DNA of 64,000 bases, taken from Sympetrum striolatum. Its lineage: Eukaryota; Arthropoda; Insecta; Odonata; Libellulidae. Below, in pieces: positions 1 to 13,540 of the stretch. Each line of letters opens with the position of its first letter. The first letter of the stretch is position 1. The position numbers were made by a program, and so were the translations under genes. The notes beneath the pieces are model-generated. The model was not told where the DNA came from. It saw nothing but the letters and a program-made list of their open reading frames with translations, and did no database searches. The stretch lies in assembly GCA_947579665.1 (NCBI GenBank), contig CANPUZ010000067.1, positions 124,001-188,000 on the forward strand. Reading direction: 5' to 3'.

Positions 1-718
1 CTTCATCAAGTCTTGACTGAGGCCATATTAACAGTCGTCAGGGGAACTGGCCGTTAATAAACACCAAATTAAATACTTTTTTCGATTTTTTCCTCAAAAT
101 TCTCGTGATTTTGAAGACTACAAAATGATATTCCACGACCAAAATAACAATCTCTGATCAATCTCTATTCTGTTGGAACTCAAGTCGATTTCGTAATACT
201 GTTATTTCTAATTTGATTTTGTACATGAGGGATTCATGCAAATTTATAAGAATGGACTTAAATTCAGAGTGTCAGACATTTGTGTATATTTGAAACTAGA
301 CGTTACTAGTAGCTGAAATTCTAGTCTACATCTTTTAGCGTTTGAATACAGTAAATTTCCGAGAGAATCCCTTTTAATGCAGTTTTAAAGCAGTATCAGT
401 GGCTGAGGGAATGACGGTAATAGGGTATGTGTAAACAAAGTGTATGACTAATCAGATGAATACACATAAATATGCCAAAGTTTTCATATTGATATGGTTC
501 TCTAACTCAAACGGTTAGTTCTGAAGGAAGCGACTAAGAAAAATTGGCATACTTGTCTATATTACACCATTTGCAGTTCCCTTTGTGGTACCAGTACAAT
601 TTAGGAAACCATTGTGCTGTTAAATATTGATAGAGATTTTTTACATAATTAAAAACATTGTTAGCTGATGAGATGCATTTTCAAAGCTTTATTTTGAATA
701 ACTAATTAAATAGTTAAT
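1..718. other. AT-rich non-coding stretch, nothing recognised
   Basis: I see no convincing coding region, repeat or RNA gene in this stretch. Confidence 0.5.
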
Positions 719-901
719 TTGCATTACAGTCTGGGTCCTGGAGGAAATTATGGAAAGTGGAACGCAGATCAACAAATTTTAGCTGTTGTGTCCTATTCAA
801 ATAGAGATCATGGTTTAAATGAAAGTGTCCGAATTTATAACATCTCAAGGATTACTGTAAAAAGGCTGAAAATGAGAACAAAAGCACAAACGGGGAAATA
901 A
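719..901 (+). pseudogene. Pipsqueak/CENPB-type HTH fragment, probably from a DNA transposon
   Basis: The 60-residue reading starts with a Gly-rich stretch followed by GKW and a long helix-forming segment, and ends in YNISRITVKRL. This spacing (a Trp near the start, then a turn, then 'SRxTxKR') resembles Psq-type helix-turn-helix DNA-binding domains that begin pogo/Tigger-like transposases. There is no upstream Met in a good context and no downstream DDE domain, so this is at most a relic. Family knowledge supports the class; the assignment is an inference from a short divergent match. Confidence 0.4.
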
Positions 902-1005
902 AAATTTTAAGACGCAGTATTTTTGGAAAAAGTTTAAGCGGAATTAGAATAATACATCCTTAAATATGAAGAAATGATGCTTGGAGCATTATTCTACCTT
1001 TATTT

Positions 1006-1329
1006 ATGTTGTTCAATAAGTCTCTTTCCTCTGGAATTTTCCCAAGCAGATGGAAAATGAGTTATGCCGTACCAATGTATAAGAAAGGTGACAAATCGAA
1101 AATGAAAAATTACAGACCAATTGTCATACAGTCCTCTTTAGCCAAGTTATTTGAAAAACACGTTTTATATTTAATATCACCACAACTGAATATTATTATT
1201 TGTCCACAACAGCATGGTTTTTGTCGAGGAGAATCTACAGCCACCATTCAGTGGTCTACACTAAACAGATTTACAAGTCATTTGAAAATAATAATCAGTT
1301 GGACTCAGTATATTCTGACTTGTTACTGA
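1006..1329 (+). pseudogene. LINE reverse transcriptase fragment (jockey-like)
   Basis: The translation holds the N-terminal half of a non-LTR reverse transcriptase: FPSRWKMSYAVPMYKKGD, then KNYRPI, then a run ending in PQQHGFCRG. These are the standard early RT blocks of jockey/CR1-group elements (WK...V.P.yKKGdk....NYRPI......k..E......QhGF..G.S). The reading stops about 40 residues later, before the catalytic YADD block, and no endonuclease domain precedes it. It is a truncated, dead copy. Confidence 0.85.
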
Positions 1330-1420
1330 ATAATTTGTGATATTAGCTTCCATATTTGTGTTATTTTATACTTGTTAAATCCTATTGTTTATTGTATTTT
1401 ATACTTTTAAATTCCGTTAT

Positions 1421-1745
1421 GTGGGTCCTGGGAATCAACCTAGGAGGAGTCCTTACGACTCCGGCAAATGGGAGTGAAATGCGCAAAATATTGGATTCAT
1501 CAAGAGAATCCAACTAGCCTCTTTCACTCCAACTCCAACACATAACCTACAAGAGGTGCCCCTGTTTAGCCGAGCAACCCAGTGGAAGGTTGGGTAACCA
1601 ATCCCAGCGGGAAACTGGGTCCGCGAGCCGATCAGTGTTGGGGGAAACACAAAGTCTGTCAACAGTATCATTGGCGGAAGAGGAAGGCGATTCCCAACGG
1701 CGAGGAAGGTGGAAGAACTGTCTTTGATATAATTGAAACCCACTA
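1421..1745 (+). other. Probable 5' leader of the adjoining LINE
   Basis: This is a comparatively GC-rich block, unlike its AT-rich surroundings, with short direct repeats (cccagtggaaggttggg, cagcgggaaactgggt). It runs without a gap into the endonuclease-coding LINE that starts at 1746. Position and composition suggest a LINE 5' untranslated region; this is an inference. Confidence 0.4.
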
Positions 1746-3545
1746 GTGTCTGCTCTGGTATTCAGCGACTGGTGGTCAGCATCTGTTCACCTAGTTGGTG
1801 CGGCTGTGACACATGTCTTGATCTCAACAATCAAGTCCGTAATTACCGTGATCTTATTTAAAAATCACCACAACCACTCTCAACTTGAGGTAATCATGAT
1901 GGAACAGAAGGATTGTAATCCGCTACCCCAGGCCCCAGTCAACGTACTGGACTTTCCTGGTCATCGGATTCTGGGGGACCAGGAACATTATGAGGAGAGT
2001 AGTCAGAGCTTATCCAAATATCTACGAAAACACTACTTAGGCACACTCAACGCAAATACCCTTGTCAAAATTGGAAAGCATAAGCAACTCACAAATACGC
2101 TAGAAAAATTTCATTTCAAAATTTTCGCAACTCAAGAGACGCGCTTCACAGATGAAAACCATTTCAATACAGAACATTATAGATTGTATAAAGGTCAGCC
2201 TGCTTTCAAAAGAGGCACACCGTTATTGTTTGGCACAGGATTTTCAGTACACAAATCTGTTTTAGATAATATCAAAGACTTTAACTCGATATCAGAACGC
2301 ATCTCTACACTCTCTTTCAAATCTGGAAACAAGGGATATACAATTATCAATGCACACGCACCTACAAACAAACACAACAGGTAGAAGCCACAAGAAGTCG
2401 AAGACTTCTGGGAGGATATGTAAAAATACCAGGAAAACATGTGAAAATTTTCATGGGAGACTTTAACGCACAACTAGGTAAGGAGAAGAAATACAGACGG
2501 TTCACGGGCCCGCATTCCGCACACAATTGTACGAACAAAAATGGGGAACGCCTCATATAATACTGTCAAAATTTTAATCTAAAGATTATGTCAACGCAAT
2601 TTCAAAAGCCAAGACGAAAACTCAAAACATGGAAAGCCCCCTACAATATTTGGGGAGAATTCCAGATAGATCACGTAGCGATTTCGAACCAAAATACAAA
2701 AGAAATTTTAAATGTAAAAACACCTAAAGGATTCTTTGAATCTGACCATCACTTATTACAAGTAAAGATTAGGCCAATCCCAAGACAGAAGATAACTGCA
2801 CAAAGAAAAATAATTAAACCGGATCCGGAATACATAAAGATAAACAAGGACAAATTTATCGAAGACATTAATAATAACTCAATAGAAAACTGGGCAGATC
2901 TAGCGAACACAATTCAGAAGGCAATGCGTTGGGGACAACCCCCTAGAAAACAAAAACATAGGTGGTGGAACGCAGCATGCGATCAGGCAATTGAAAGAAG
3001 AATACAGGCATGGTTAAAGTTCAGCAGTAACAGAACATCAGATACATGGCAAGAATTCCACAAAGTTCAGAAATAATCCTCGAAAGAAATCAGAAGAGAA
3101 AAACGTGCATACGATAACCTCAGGTTAAAAGAAATTGAGGAAGACTACAAGAGAAATAATACCGTAAATTTCTATAGAATATTCAAATAAAACATTAGGG
3201 ACTATCAGCCTCCAAGCCACTGCTTCAAAAGAACAGATGGATGCCTGGAAACAAGTAAGAAAGAAAACTGCAAAATTCTCAAACAGTACTTTGATGAACT
3301 CCTCAACTGCAAGAAACCCACAAAAAAATTAACAATTAGGAAAACCAGATCAAATCCAGATTCTAATTCACCTACAATCAAAGAGATAGAGGAGAGCATA
3401 AAGCAATTGAAAAACAAGGCACCGGGAGAGGATGGTATAATCGCCGAGATCTGGAAGCTCAATGACAGAAACATCACAGGAAAAATTCATAAGATTATCA
3501 CAGAAATTTGGGATGCAGAGAAAGTGCCGGAGGTATGGTAGGAAG
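1746..3545 (+). pseudogene. RTE-like LINE: endonuclease plus start of reverse transcriptase, broken
   Basis: An apurinic-type endonuclease is readable across three frames: TQETRFTDENHF (residues with the catalytic Glu), ISERISTLSF, GDFNAQLGKE near 2460, then FQIDHVAIS and ESDHHLLQVKI with the terminal SDH catalytic signature near 2740. A basic linker follows (RWWNAACDQAIERR), and the first RT block LKNKAPGEDGI is at about 3410. The element stops near 3545, before the RT active site. Stops and frameshifts occur near 2384, 2556, 3076 and 3188. The pattern matches the RTE/'craniofacial development protein 2-like' endonuclease-RT elements common in invertebrates. It is an internally damaged, 3'-truncated copy. 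Confidence 0.85.
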
Positions 3546-3594
3546 GAAATCTACATCAGGGCCTAGAACTTGATGTCCGGTGATGTACAAAAGT

Positions 3595-6500
3595 AGGCAA
3601 AGGTGTACGGTGTGGTGGCGGAGGAACTGTGTCACTTAGCATTGACGACTATGTATGAAAATGGAGCGAAGGCATACGGGAAGGAGCAGACCAAGTTGTC
3701 AGAAAAATTCCGGAATATCGTCGAAGCAGTGGAATCATTAGCAGGTCGCTCCAGCCACTTAGAATTGTCTATTCAAACAATTTTCACAGAGTATGATCCA
3801 TGCAACTGGGAGGATGAGCTAATAGCTCGTGTACCAAATGTCTTAGGAAGCTACGGCGAAAAAACTGGGAGAGGGATTCTAATGGAATCTTCCGAATTGT
3901 CCAGCCTACTTTCCTTTTATGAAGAAAATGTCATTCCTAAGTGCAGAGAGATTACAGATCCAAGTCATAACATGGAACTTCATCGGAAAATGGAAGAATT
4001 AATGGAGAAACATGATTTAATATCATCCGAAGAAAGAAGAATAAAACCATTGATAGAAGGATTCTGTCCATGCAGTGAATACTTGAGGAATTCCCTTCAT
4101 TCCCAGATCATCCCAAATTGAAGTGAGAAGGGTTTTCTGTGTTAACAACCAACTGCACAAAACTGTGCACATTACAGGTTTTCCAAGAATTAAAAGAGAA
4201 ATACAGAGTCATTCTGAAGAGAAAGGTGCTCTTCCTCTCGAGGAATTGCTTAGAAAGGGAGAAAGATAAAATAGTGAATGCTTCTAAAGGTAATGTTTAG
4301 GAGTATTTGATAATTGTGATGGACAAGGAGGCATTGAATCTATTGGAATTTTATGGTAATTACCTTAAAAAAATCAATGAATTCCTGAGCAAGGAAATGA
4401 GAATAATATTGATTACAAGCTCCCAGTCCATTGATAAGAAGTTTAACTTTGAAAGGGCTGTATAATATAAGTGGAAAGTTTTGACGGATGAATACAAAGA
4501 CAAACTTGAAGTTATAACTTTTTTATTCAAGGGACAGGAGGAGCATGTAAATGTTTAGAAGGAAGACTTTCCCAAGTATTTTAATGAGGATGAAATTATG
4601 CAAATAATTGGTGAAGTAATTAAAGTAGATGATTGCAATGATCTATATTCACAGGATTACCTTCCTGAGACTTATGTTGAGAGAGCATTTACGGCAACTA
4701 CTGTGGATAAAAAAATTTTTGAAAAATTGCCACAAGACACTAGTGTTTTCCTGTCCGGACTCAGCAAGGAGGATTTCGAGCAAGGTTTGATAAATGAAGT
4801 TCAGGTGCAGTGGATGGAGAAATCAGATGATAAAATACAGGAAGACAAATCAGTATATATCTCTAAAGGTAATGATTTCACGACTTTTACGGATTTAGTA
4901 GGGAAAAACCCAAGAAAAACTACTATTTGGTTGCACCACGAGAAGAAAGTCTTTTATCTGAAAAACTCAAATTCGACTAGTGATGAATTCTAACAGCATA
5001 CAAAAGAAGTGCCACTCTCTGAAAATGATACATTGGATTTCCTGAAAAGTAAAAGAATTCTCATAATATCTGATAACGCAGGGTGTGGCTTATCCACGGT
5101 CGTGTCCAGTCTTATTAATACTGTGAGGGAAAAAAAAGCAAAAGAACAGAAGAAGATATTGAAAAGGAATATAAGCATCTTATGCTGTTGTTAAAGCAAA
5201 AGGATTGCCACAGAAATGGTTTACTTGGCAAAACATCGCAAAATTTTTTTTACAATAAAATACAAATCTTGATTGAAAATTATCTTAAATTAAGTTTCAT
5301 CCAGAACTCTTGTCATGAAAGTGATGATATGCATGGAAGAGTCCTTCCATTTCAGAAAGTGATCAGCATATTTTAGGAATGTACTGACAGTGAACAACTG
5401 AAGGAACTTCTTCTAAGTTATGATGATTATGGCAATTACTTAATACACACTTTCATTGAAAGTTGTCAAAACACCCCAATGGTGAAATATTTGAAAGTCA
5501 TTGAGCAGGTGTTGACAGATAATTGCACCATGAAAATGTTCTTAACGAGTAAAGATAGAAACTTAAATAATGCACTTCATTTAGCTGCTTTCAATGTGGA
5601 TAAGAATATTAATGAAATTATTTAATTATTTGGTAATTATCTCGAAAAAGATGAATTGAAGAAAACACTCCTTAGCGAAGATAAGTATGACCGTAATGTA
5701 ATTAACTGCTTATTTATGTTCAATTCCCCAAAAATTTTAATCAACAATTTGAATAGTATCAGAGAAATTGTTGGAAAAGAGAATTTCAAAGAGTTGCTAA
5801 AAGTAAAAATAGGAATAACCAAAACATATTTCATTACTATGCTTTAAAGGATATAATTTTACTGGGTATAATTCAATATTGTAACAAAATTTTAGAAAAA
5901 GAAGAGACTAAGGAAATACTCCTCAGTAAAGATAAAGATAATTAAAATGTAATTCATAGCTTATTTTAGTATAATTCCATTAAAATATTAATAGACAACT
6001 TGAATAGTATCAAGGGAATTATTGGGGAAGAGGGTTTGAAAATGTTGCTTAAAGGTAAAAAATGTGGTGTTAATAGCATTTTTCATTTCGCTGCTTCTAA
6101 GGATAAAATTTTAGAGGGTTTTATTAAAGGTTGTGAAAATATTTTAGGGGAAGAGGAGACTAAGGAATTGCTCCTCAGTAAAGATAATGATGATAGTTAT
6201 GTCATTCATTTCTTATTTGAAATTCATTCCACTAATACATTAATAGGCAATTTAAATGGTATCAAAGGAATCATGGGGGAAAAGGGTTTGAAAATGTTGC
6301 TTAAAGGTATAAATAGTAATAATCTAAACATATTTCATTTTGCTGCTTATATTAATTATAACAAAGAATTAACTTTTCTCCGTTTATATTTGCGTGAAAA
6401 TAAAATAGCAGACCTTTTGTTGGACAGAAATGTAGATGGTGAGACATGTTTGCGTTTTGCAGCAGAATGTTTAGGAATGAACCCAACGTATTTAACAGAT

Positions 6501-6740
6501 TATGCACAACAGTTGCTAAGACGTGAAAGTCGTTTTGAAGAGTTTCTTCTGGCACAAGATAACAATGGGAACACATTCTTCCATATCATGATTAAATCAG
6601 ATATCCATGAAGCAAATGTCGCATATCATATTTTTGATTTGATGAAAGATAAGTTTTCAAGTGAGGTTTTTAATAAGTTATTGAGGGTGAGGAATAAGGA
6701 GGGAAAAACATTTCTACAAATGAATAAGAAAGGATATTGA
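3595..6740 (+). pseudogene. Broken STAND/NLR-like P-loop gene with degenerate ankyrin-like repeats
   Basis: A single intronless coding trace can be followed for 3.1 kb through at least three frameshifts and several stops. Part 1 (3603-4121) is a helical N-terminal region. Part 2 (4181-4990) is one frame with in-frame stops near 4279, 4468 and 4556. Part 3 (5009-5190) contains LIISDNAGCGLSTVVSSL, which looks like a Walker A loop (GxxGxGKST) whose invariant Lys is replaced by Leu. Most of an NTPase core is missing after it. Part 4 (5380-6740) has repeats such as NALHLAAF, SIFHFAAS, NIFHFAAY and NTFFHIMI with intervening LLLSKD-type segments, reminiscent of ankyrin or leucine-rich repeats. Known STAND proteins combine a P-loop NTPase with such repeats. 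The lack of introns may mean a retrocopy. The function of the parent is not recognised. Confidence 0.6.
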
Positions 6741-7706
6741 GAAAATAATTAAATAATTTGAAGGAATTTTAAAGAAACACTTGTTGGAAGAACTCTTGAA
6801 GGAAAATTAAAGAAATTATGTATTAGGGGGTGTAGGGTATTGCTTGTTGTAGACTGGGTGGTCCCTTAAATTTAGTTGTTGATTTTAAAAATGTAAAAAG
6901 CTCAATTTACATGATTGTGATAATTTATTAAATAATCTCTCTGCTGTTGTTATGTATCCAATTCAAATTGGCCTTTTTGTCATTTAAGAAGGCTTGGCAT
7001 TAATGTGTATGTGACATATATGTACATATTTATATAAAAGTGTTAACCACCGTCAAGCAGACGGGTTCTTATTTCTCTGTTTGCATGCAATATTTATACA
7101 TATACCTATCTGTAAATACATTAGGTTCTAATGAACCAATAGTGAATCATATCAGCTCAAAATGTTCATAAATATGTCAATGAAAGTATAATAAGATTGG
7201 CTTGAAATCCCCGTGTTTTATTGAGAGCTTGAGCTCCGATTCAACAATACTTGTCAGGTGAATTGTTTTTTAAATACTGCAAAATGTTTATATTGTTTAA
7301 TTTGCCATACATCTCGTAGAGTATATTCAATGTCCGAAATTAGACTCAATATTCAAATTTCCCTTATTTTGGTACTTGTTTTCATTTCATGGGATCATTA
7401 TTCCCAATTTAAATAAAAAGGAAGGCCTTTAATACAATGGAAACAAACTACACATGCATTTCTTATGAAAGCATTTGATATCGCGCTGGAGTCAAACCTG
7501 GTCCTATTATCAAAATGAAACCTTCACAGCCTTATATTCGTTTGATATCTATACAGAGGACCTTGTTGTTGTGGTTCATGGACATCAGCAGCTAATGTAC
7601 GACTAATGCAAGATGTAGGTTCGATTCAATCAATGATTATATACATTATAATTACACCCTATTTCAGTCATTTAGCAAATTCTTTTCAATTTTTAGTTAT
7701 GACAGT
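6741..7706. other. Non-coding stretch, nothing recognised
   Basis: AT-rich sequence with no coding trace, tandem array or clear terminal repeat. Confidence 0.5.
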
Positions 7707-7770
7707 CAGTGGCAGATCCAGGGGGGAGTCTATGGGGGCTGTAGCCCCCCCAAGAAGTCACAGTAAAAAA
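7707..7770. repeat. GC-rich transposon terminus-like block
   Basis: The block starts cagtggcagatccagggggg and contains ggggggctgtagcccccc-type self-complementary G/C runs in otherwise AT-rich DNA. This 'CAGTGGCRGATCCAGG...' form is typical of DNA-transposon ends in invertebrates. I could not find the partner end, so the class is not assigned. Confidence 0.4.
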
Positions 7771-10194
7771 AAGCAAAATATCTCATCAAAGCATTGAAAT
7801 AATATAGTAGAAATTTACAGTAAAAATTGTTTAACTACAACGATAGATAATAATTAGCATAGTTCAAATATGTGTACCAAGCATTAACACAATCAAGTAT
7901 TAGTGGAAAATTTTAAACTGAAAGGGCTAAAATGTTATTCGTATAGATTGAAAAAAATCACTTTACTTGCGAACAAGCTCAAAAAAATTCATTTTTTTAA
8001 ATCTGTTAAATTGGATGCTTGAATACCTTAAGATAGAAGTAAGCACATTAAATTTTCTCTCTAAAAAAATACCTAATGCAAATAACTGAAAAGGATTCTA
8101 ATGCAACATGCAATTTTAAAGTCATTTGTAAGACTTCGGAAACACTATTTGAATGTTTGTCTCAACACAGGAGTTGATTTTGAAGAATTTCATAGAGAAT
8201 TTATTTTTTTCCAGTTCACAAGAAACTATAAAGATGTTTCTAATTACCAAGGACACTGTGAATGTACACTCAAGGAAGTTGTGAGACTTTAAAGATAGAT
8301 AGATACCCTCTAATAATTTAAAAGAATATTATTAATAGTATAATGAAGTGTAGAGTTCTCAAATAACATAGTTGTTTTGATTAACATTTAAAGCTGACTG
8401 GAAGCTATTTAATAATTTGGAATCTCAATGGAAACACCATGTTTGTGGGAAACAGATTCAAACAAAACTTATAACTTACATAATAATGAATTGTATAGTT
8501 GCAAGCTCTCCAACTTTCAGAACGTGAAGGATATTTTGCATAAATTATCCTAATGCTTTGATCGCTTATAGTACAGTATGGGAATTCGTCATTTCTTTAT
8601 TTTCCTAAAATAATATCGACTCACTTCTATGAACTTGAGCAAATATCTTAACAATTGAAGATGAAGTACTGAGCTTTGTATATCGTTTATGTTATTGTGT
8701 ATGGTTAATTAGGTCTGCTTTTATTCTAAAATCTTAGGTTATTCATTCATAACTAGCAATGAAGTAAGTTGTAGTCATAACAGGAACTTTAAATAACCAC
8801 CTAAATAAAACCTGCACCTATTCAAATACTTAGTAGTAACTAGCTGCAGGATAATCTTACCAGAAAATGTCTTCTTTAGTCTGAACATGATTCGAAATCA
8901 AACTCAATTTATTTGTATAAAAATAAGCTTCGGCATAATCTTGCCATTTTGACCAATAGTTCAAGAGTTGTTTTTCTCAGGAAAATAGAAATGTTATGTA
9001 AAACAAGTGATTTCTTAAGATGACTATCTGCGAATGAGAGCAAACTTTCTTTCTTGTTGAAAGTATTGTAAGGTTCATGGGTTGAGAAAGCTTTACCATT
9101 GACAAACAATCAGAACTATCTCCGTAATCTAGTCCAGCGACATATTTTGTAATTTTGAGAAATATTCCAACAGAGTTAGTCCCTAAATGTAGTCCGGCCA
9201 TTCAGAGATTTTTCAGAGAACAGTCATTGGCGTAATTGCACTTGTAATTCAATGATCTAGATGATTCTTACATGCTAAGCCGCCTCTGTAACTCGTTTCA
9301 TCTGCAAACATGAAAAGTGTAAATATTTGTCGGAGGAACGTCATAAACAGTCCATTGGTGAGATCCAGTGGAACCAGAACTATGTTCCAGCCTGTCTAGC
9401 TCTTTAGGACAGACACTTCCACAACCACGAGGTTGAACTCGAAAGGAAAGATATCTAATAACAAATGATTATACGATTACAAATGATTTAAGATTTTCAA
9501 TATATTTCTAATCATTTTGTCATAGTCAAATATAAATACACTAAAAGTTTCATAAAAAAAATCGAAAATTTATTTTCACCTCACATTTAAACTCTCTTTT
9601 TCAAAAGGAGTGAAATTAATGTTCATTATTTTCCGACTGATGGAGTTCAAAACAGTGTTATTTTGGTAAATAAAATCAAAATATTATACCCTCTGCTACA
9701 TATTATAAAAGTTTGAAACTCATGAATTAATTCTTATATGAAAATTATCAATTACATGAGTTATTGCAATTTTGGTACGTTTAAACATTTTATTTAATTA
9801 TTAGTAAATAGAAAAAGGACGGATATTCCGTCTCACGTTCAAAGCTATTTTTATTACCATAGTAGCTATACAGATAAATAAATTATTCCATAAGCACCTT
9901 CGAACACACTTCTAATACAAAAACCGAGCATTCCTTCCTCGATAAACAGTCAAACAACCAAAAACGACATGTATTGTACACATTTATTTGTTAATTTTTT
10001 TTACGTTGGCTTCCGCCAACATTGAGCCAGGAAAAATGGCATTTTTGTTTCATTTTTTGGATCACGCACACTTCAAACACTTGTTCTCGAAAAGAAAGGA
10101 CTCTGGGGTAAGAGATTGTCAATGGGGGATTAGTTTGAACGGTTAACATCTTCCTCAAAGTGGAATGAAGTAAATAGGAAACTCAGTGAATCGC
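7771..10194. other. Non-coding stretch, nothing recognised
   Basis: Long AT-rich DNA. A 63-codon open frame at 8101-8292 has no recognisable domain, and I treat it as chance. Confidence 0.45.
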
Positions 10195-11290
10195 AGTTTA
10201 AGTTTTACTTAGCTGACGAAAGGTCAAAGTGGTTTGTGAACAGCCACTCAAAATACATTCTGGGATTTGAGATAACACAACCTTTGCAAGACAAAGTCGC
10301 TCTGCATATAGTTACACAAAGTTCTGTTTTCATTCCGTTAAATGTTCATTGATTTGTTTAACTTAACATAAGATAGTCAAAGATGTTACTGAACAGCCAT
10401 TTGAAATACATTCCAAGATTCGAGATAACGCAGCCTTTGTAAGATGACCTGCAGTTACACTATTTTCATTCCATTAAATTTTTGTCAATTCGACTGAAGA
10501 TCACCGGATTTTAGCAAATTGTGAAATAAAGGAAAATATAATAAATCAATTAAACACTTTGCAATTGCTCACAAATATATTTCGGACAATCAGTTTCAAC
10601 GACTTGATGTACTGGTGAGAAATAACAGTCTTTTAATTTTTTTCATTACCATAAAATGCTTTTCTGAATTCAGTCAAGGCCAGGACTTGAGAAAACGCGA
10701 TCTTAGAAAGATAATAAAAATGTAAACCATAGTTAGCTCCAAAGTGTTACTTCTCAGCATAGGTAGCACAACGAATATTCACAATTTAATGAAGTAACAA
10801 ACTTAAAAATTGAAAATAATGGCCAAATTTCTTCTTGCTAGCGAACCATCCGTAGCTTGCCACTGCTCTGAATATCAGCTGATTTCATAAATTATTCATT
10901 AATCAATAAAAAACAGCCTTAGTTTTGAATTGTGATGATAAAAACTTTTGCATTGCAGTTGCACAGTTTTTTTTAAACTATTATATGTTCATTGATCGAA
11001 CTGAATAAACCATTAGCGGTTTATGATATAATACTGCAATAATACAATAATAATGCTTGGTTGGTAGTTAGACAAAGTAAAGTTTTCATTCCGTTAAATT
11101 TTCATTGATTTGTTTCACTTAACAGAGGATAAGTCAAAGATATTTGTGAAGATCTATCTGAAATGCATTTGAGATGAAGCAGCCTTTGCAAGACAATAAT
11201 ATTGCTTAGCGTTTAGTAGCACAAAGTTCTGTTTTGATACCATTAAATTTTCATTGATTTGACAAAAAAAAACTGGGTATAAGTGCAATA
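10195..11290. repeat. Degenerate repeat array, unit about 150 bp
   Basis: At least four related segments contain, in order, a gtcaaag-tttgtgaaca piece, a gccactcaaaatacattc-like piece, a gagataacacaacctttgca-like piece and a caaagttctgttttcattcc-like piece (starting near 10200, 10370, 11070 and 11120). Copies differ by many substitutions and indels, and about 550 bp of unrelated DNA separates the first pair from the second. No coding potential is seen. Confidence 0.6.
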
Positions 11291-11939
11291 CAAAATACCA
11301 GAAAATATATTCAATCATTTCTGGAAATAATAGTTGAAAAGTCATAATGAAATTACAAAGCCGTTTCTTATTTCATTACTGCAAGACGTTCATCTTAAAT
11401 CAGTAAAGGATTTCCATAAAAACGTTAACCATCCAGTTCCACAAGGTTCTGAATTGGAGCCACTATATTTATACAAATAAACTCGACTTAACATGGGTCG
11501 TAAGGAGTTTACAAAATGCAAGAAAATACTCATTCGAACAGAATGAGTTCACTGAGTTTCCTACAGCATGAAATCACAAGTCACCAAGCTTGTGCATTCC
11601 AAAACTCACTGCCACACTTTGGTTTTAATGTGATTCGAACGTATTTTAAAAACAAAGGATGATTTTCTCTTTTGTAATCTTCTAGACGCATAAGTAACAG
11701 ATTTTGGATTTCAAACAAAACGACACTTTTTAAGATAACACAACGCCTCGCTATCATCATTCATCCATCTTCAATCATCCACATTTAAGTATCTATTCAT
11801 CTAAGAATGAGCAATCCACTTCTCACCTCGTTTTATTTAAAAAAAAAAAAAACAATATTTACAAAAGGGACCTCCACTACAATCCTATTGCTTCCATTTT
11901 TGTTTTGTCAAACGATAACAGGTCTCTTATTAGAATATC
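11291..11939. other. Non-coding stretch, nothing recognised
   Basis: Contains an A-run near 11840 but no gene or clear repeat that I can support. Confidence 0.45.
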
Positions 11940-12260
11940 TGAACTGAGTAAGCAGGAATTTCTAAGGGAAACCAGTATGAACCTATCCTCTGAGTATTAA
12001 ACACTTTAGAGAACAGCCAAAGAGTTCAGAATCTTATCAAATAAGTCAAATTAAAATTCAATTGCCACCAGTATCAATTTCTGAGTAGGATAGCATAAGG
12101 AATTTCTAACAGAGACCAGGACAAAGCAATTCACTGAGTATTAAACACTTTCATGATCAGCCAAAATAACTGAATTCTTGATGATTGAATAAATTGAGCT
12201 TCGATTGCCATGAGTATCAATTCCAGAATAGGATAACATAAGGAACTTTAAAAATAATCA
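11940..12260. repeat. Degenerate tandem repeat, unit about 145 bp
   Basis: Two full units and the start of a third share the pieces aaggaatttctaa, gagtattaaacacttt, cagccaaa and gagtatcaattyc. The start points are near 11950, 12098 and 12238. Confidence 0.65.
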
Positions 12261-12597
12261 ACATTAATTACAAGAATTAGACTTTTCAACCATCCATAAC
12301 AAGTAAAACTTAGTAAAATTATTTGCTTTACTCATATTATCGAAAGAGGATGCTTAAATAATGCCAAAATAGGTATTATAAATAAATTGACATGAAAAAT
12401 ACCAACATGTGTTAATGAGGACTCTAGGTAATACAAGTATTAACAAAGCAAGGGGTTTTCGGATGAAATTCAACATGAAACAAAAGCAATTGGAATGAAT
12501 TCAATCAAAAAAACCTTAATTAGGTGGAATTCTGTAATCACGATCAAATTTAAATAAAACTCACGGAGGAGGCTGAAATACAGGGGATATCTGACAT

Positions 12598-12722
12598 AAT
12601 CTAAAGGATTGTTAAACATAACTGGTTTTATGAAACTTAAGCAGAGGTTGCTGTACGCAGAACAGTAAAAGTTCCTTTTTTGTTTGCTAAAACCAGTTTC
12701 ATTTAACAATCCTTTAGACCGT
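12598..12722. repeat. Inverted repeat with about 28-bp arms
   Basis: The left arm taaaggattgttaaacataa (continuing to ctggtttt) is repeated in reverse complement at 12688-12718 with a 3-base difference in the middle. The spacer is about 60 bp. It is probably the remnant of a small foldback element. Confidence 0.65.
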
Positions 12723-13499
12723 ATTAAAATATTCATACGAATTCCACAAAAACTATTAAATTGCACGACCAGTTTGGAAGAAAATAAATTAAACCGGCAC
12801 AAACCTATCTCGTGTTTGACAATGAGGGGTTAGGTTGAAACAGGTGGTGTAATTTAAAAGTTTAGTATTCAAAGTATTTCAATGTATTTTAAAGTAATCA
12901 GGTTTATAAAGGGATGCTCGGTAGTTCCTCAAGTCTTTAGGACAATCAAAAAAAGTCGTGGCAATCGAATGAACAGAGAAAAAAATGACAAAACAAAATA
13001 CGGTCTTTTCAAGTCAAAACATCGTGGTATTTGAATGTGATAGAGACAAACGCAGAAAGAAACGATGTGACAAAGAGCAGCGGTTGCCACAATCATAAGA
13101 AACGTCCACGAAATAAAAAACAACAAGGAAACAACGCACATGCCATGTGATCAACACCCCAAAATTTTAGTTGAGAATTTTAAGAGTTTTCCGTACTTCC
13201 CGTCCAGTTTAAATCGCAAAACAAACAACTGCATCTACTAACTGTTTTCTGCTCAAAGGGACTAGACCTGCATATATGTTTGCACATATTAAATATATAT
13301 GTACACAGACATCCATACATATCTATGAATATTTACAAGAACTTATAAATTTCATCTACCCATTTTAAGCAATAGTGAGCCTTGTTTTTTAACCATAGAC
13401 GTAGAAATGTCCTGTAATCCTTCGTTCTTAACTTTACCTATTGCGTAGAGCCCCGTACGACGTGCAGGGATATTGCTAGCTAATCCACCCAAAATCAAT

Positions 13500-13540
<41 letters not shown>

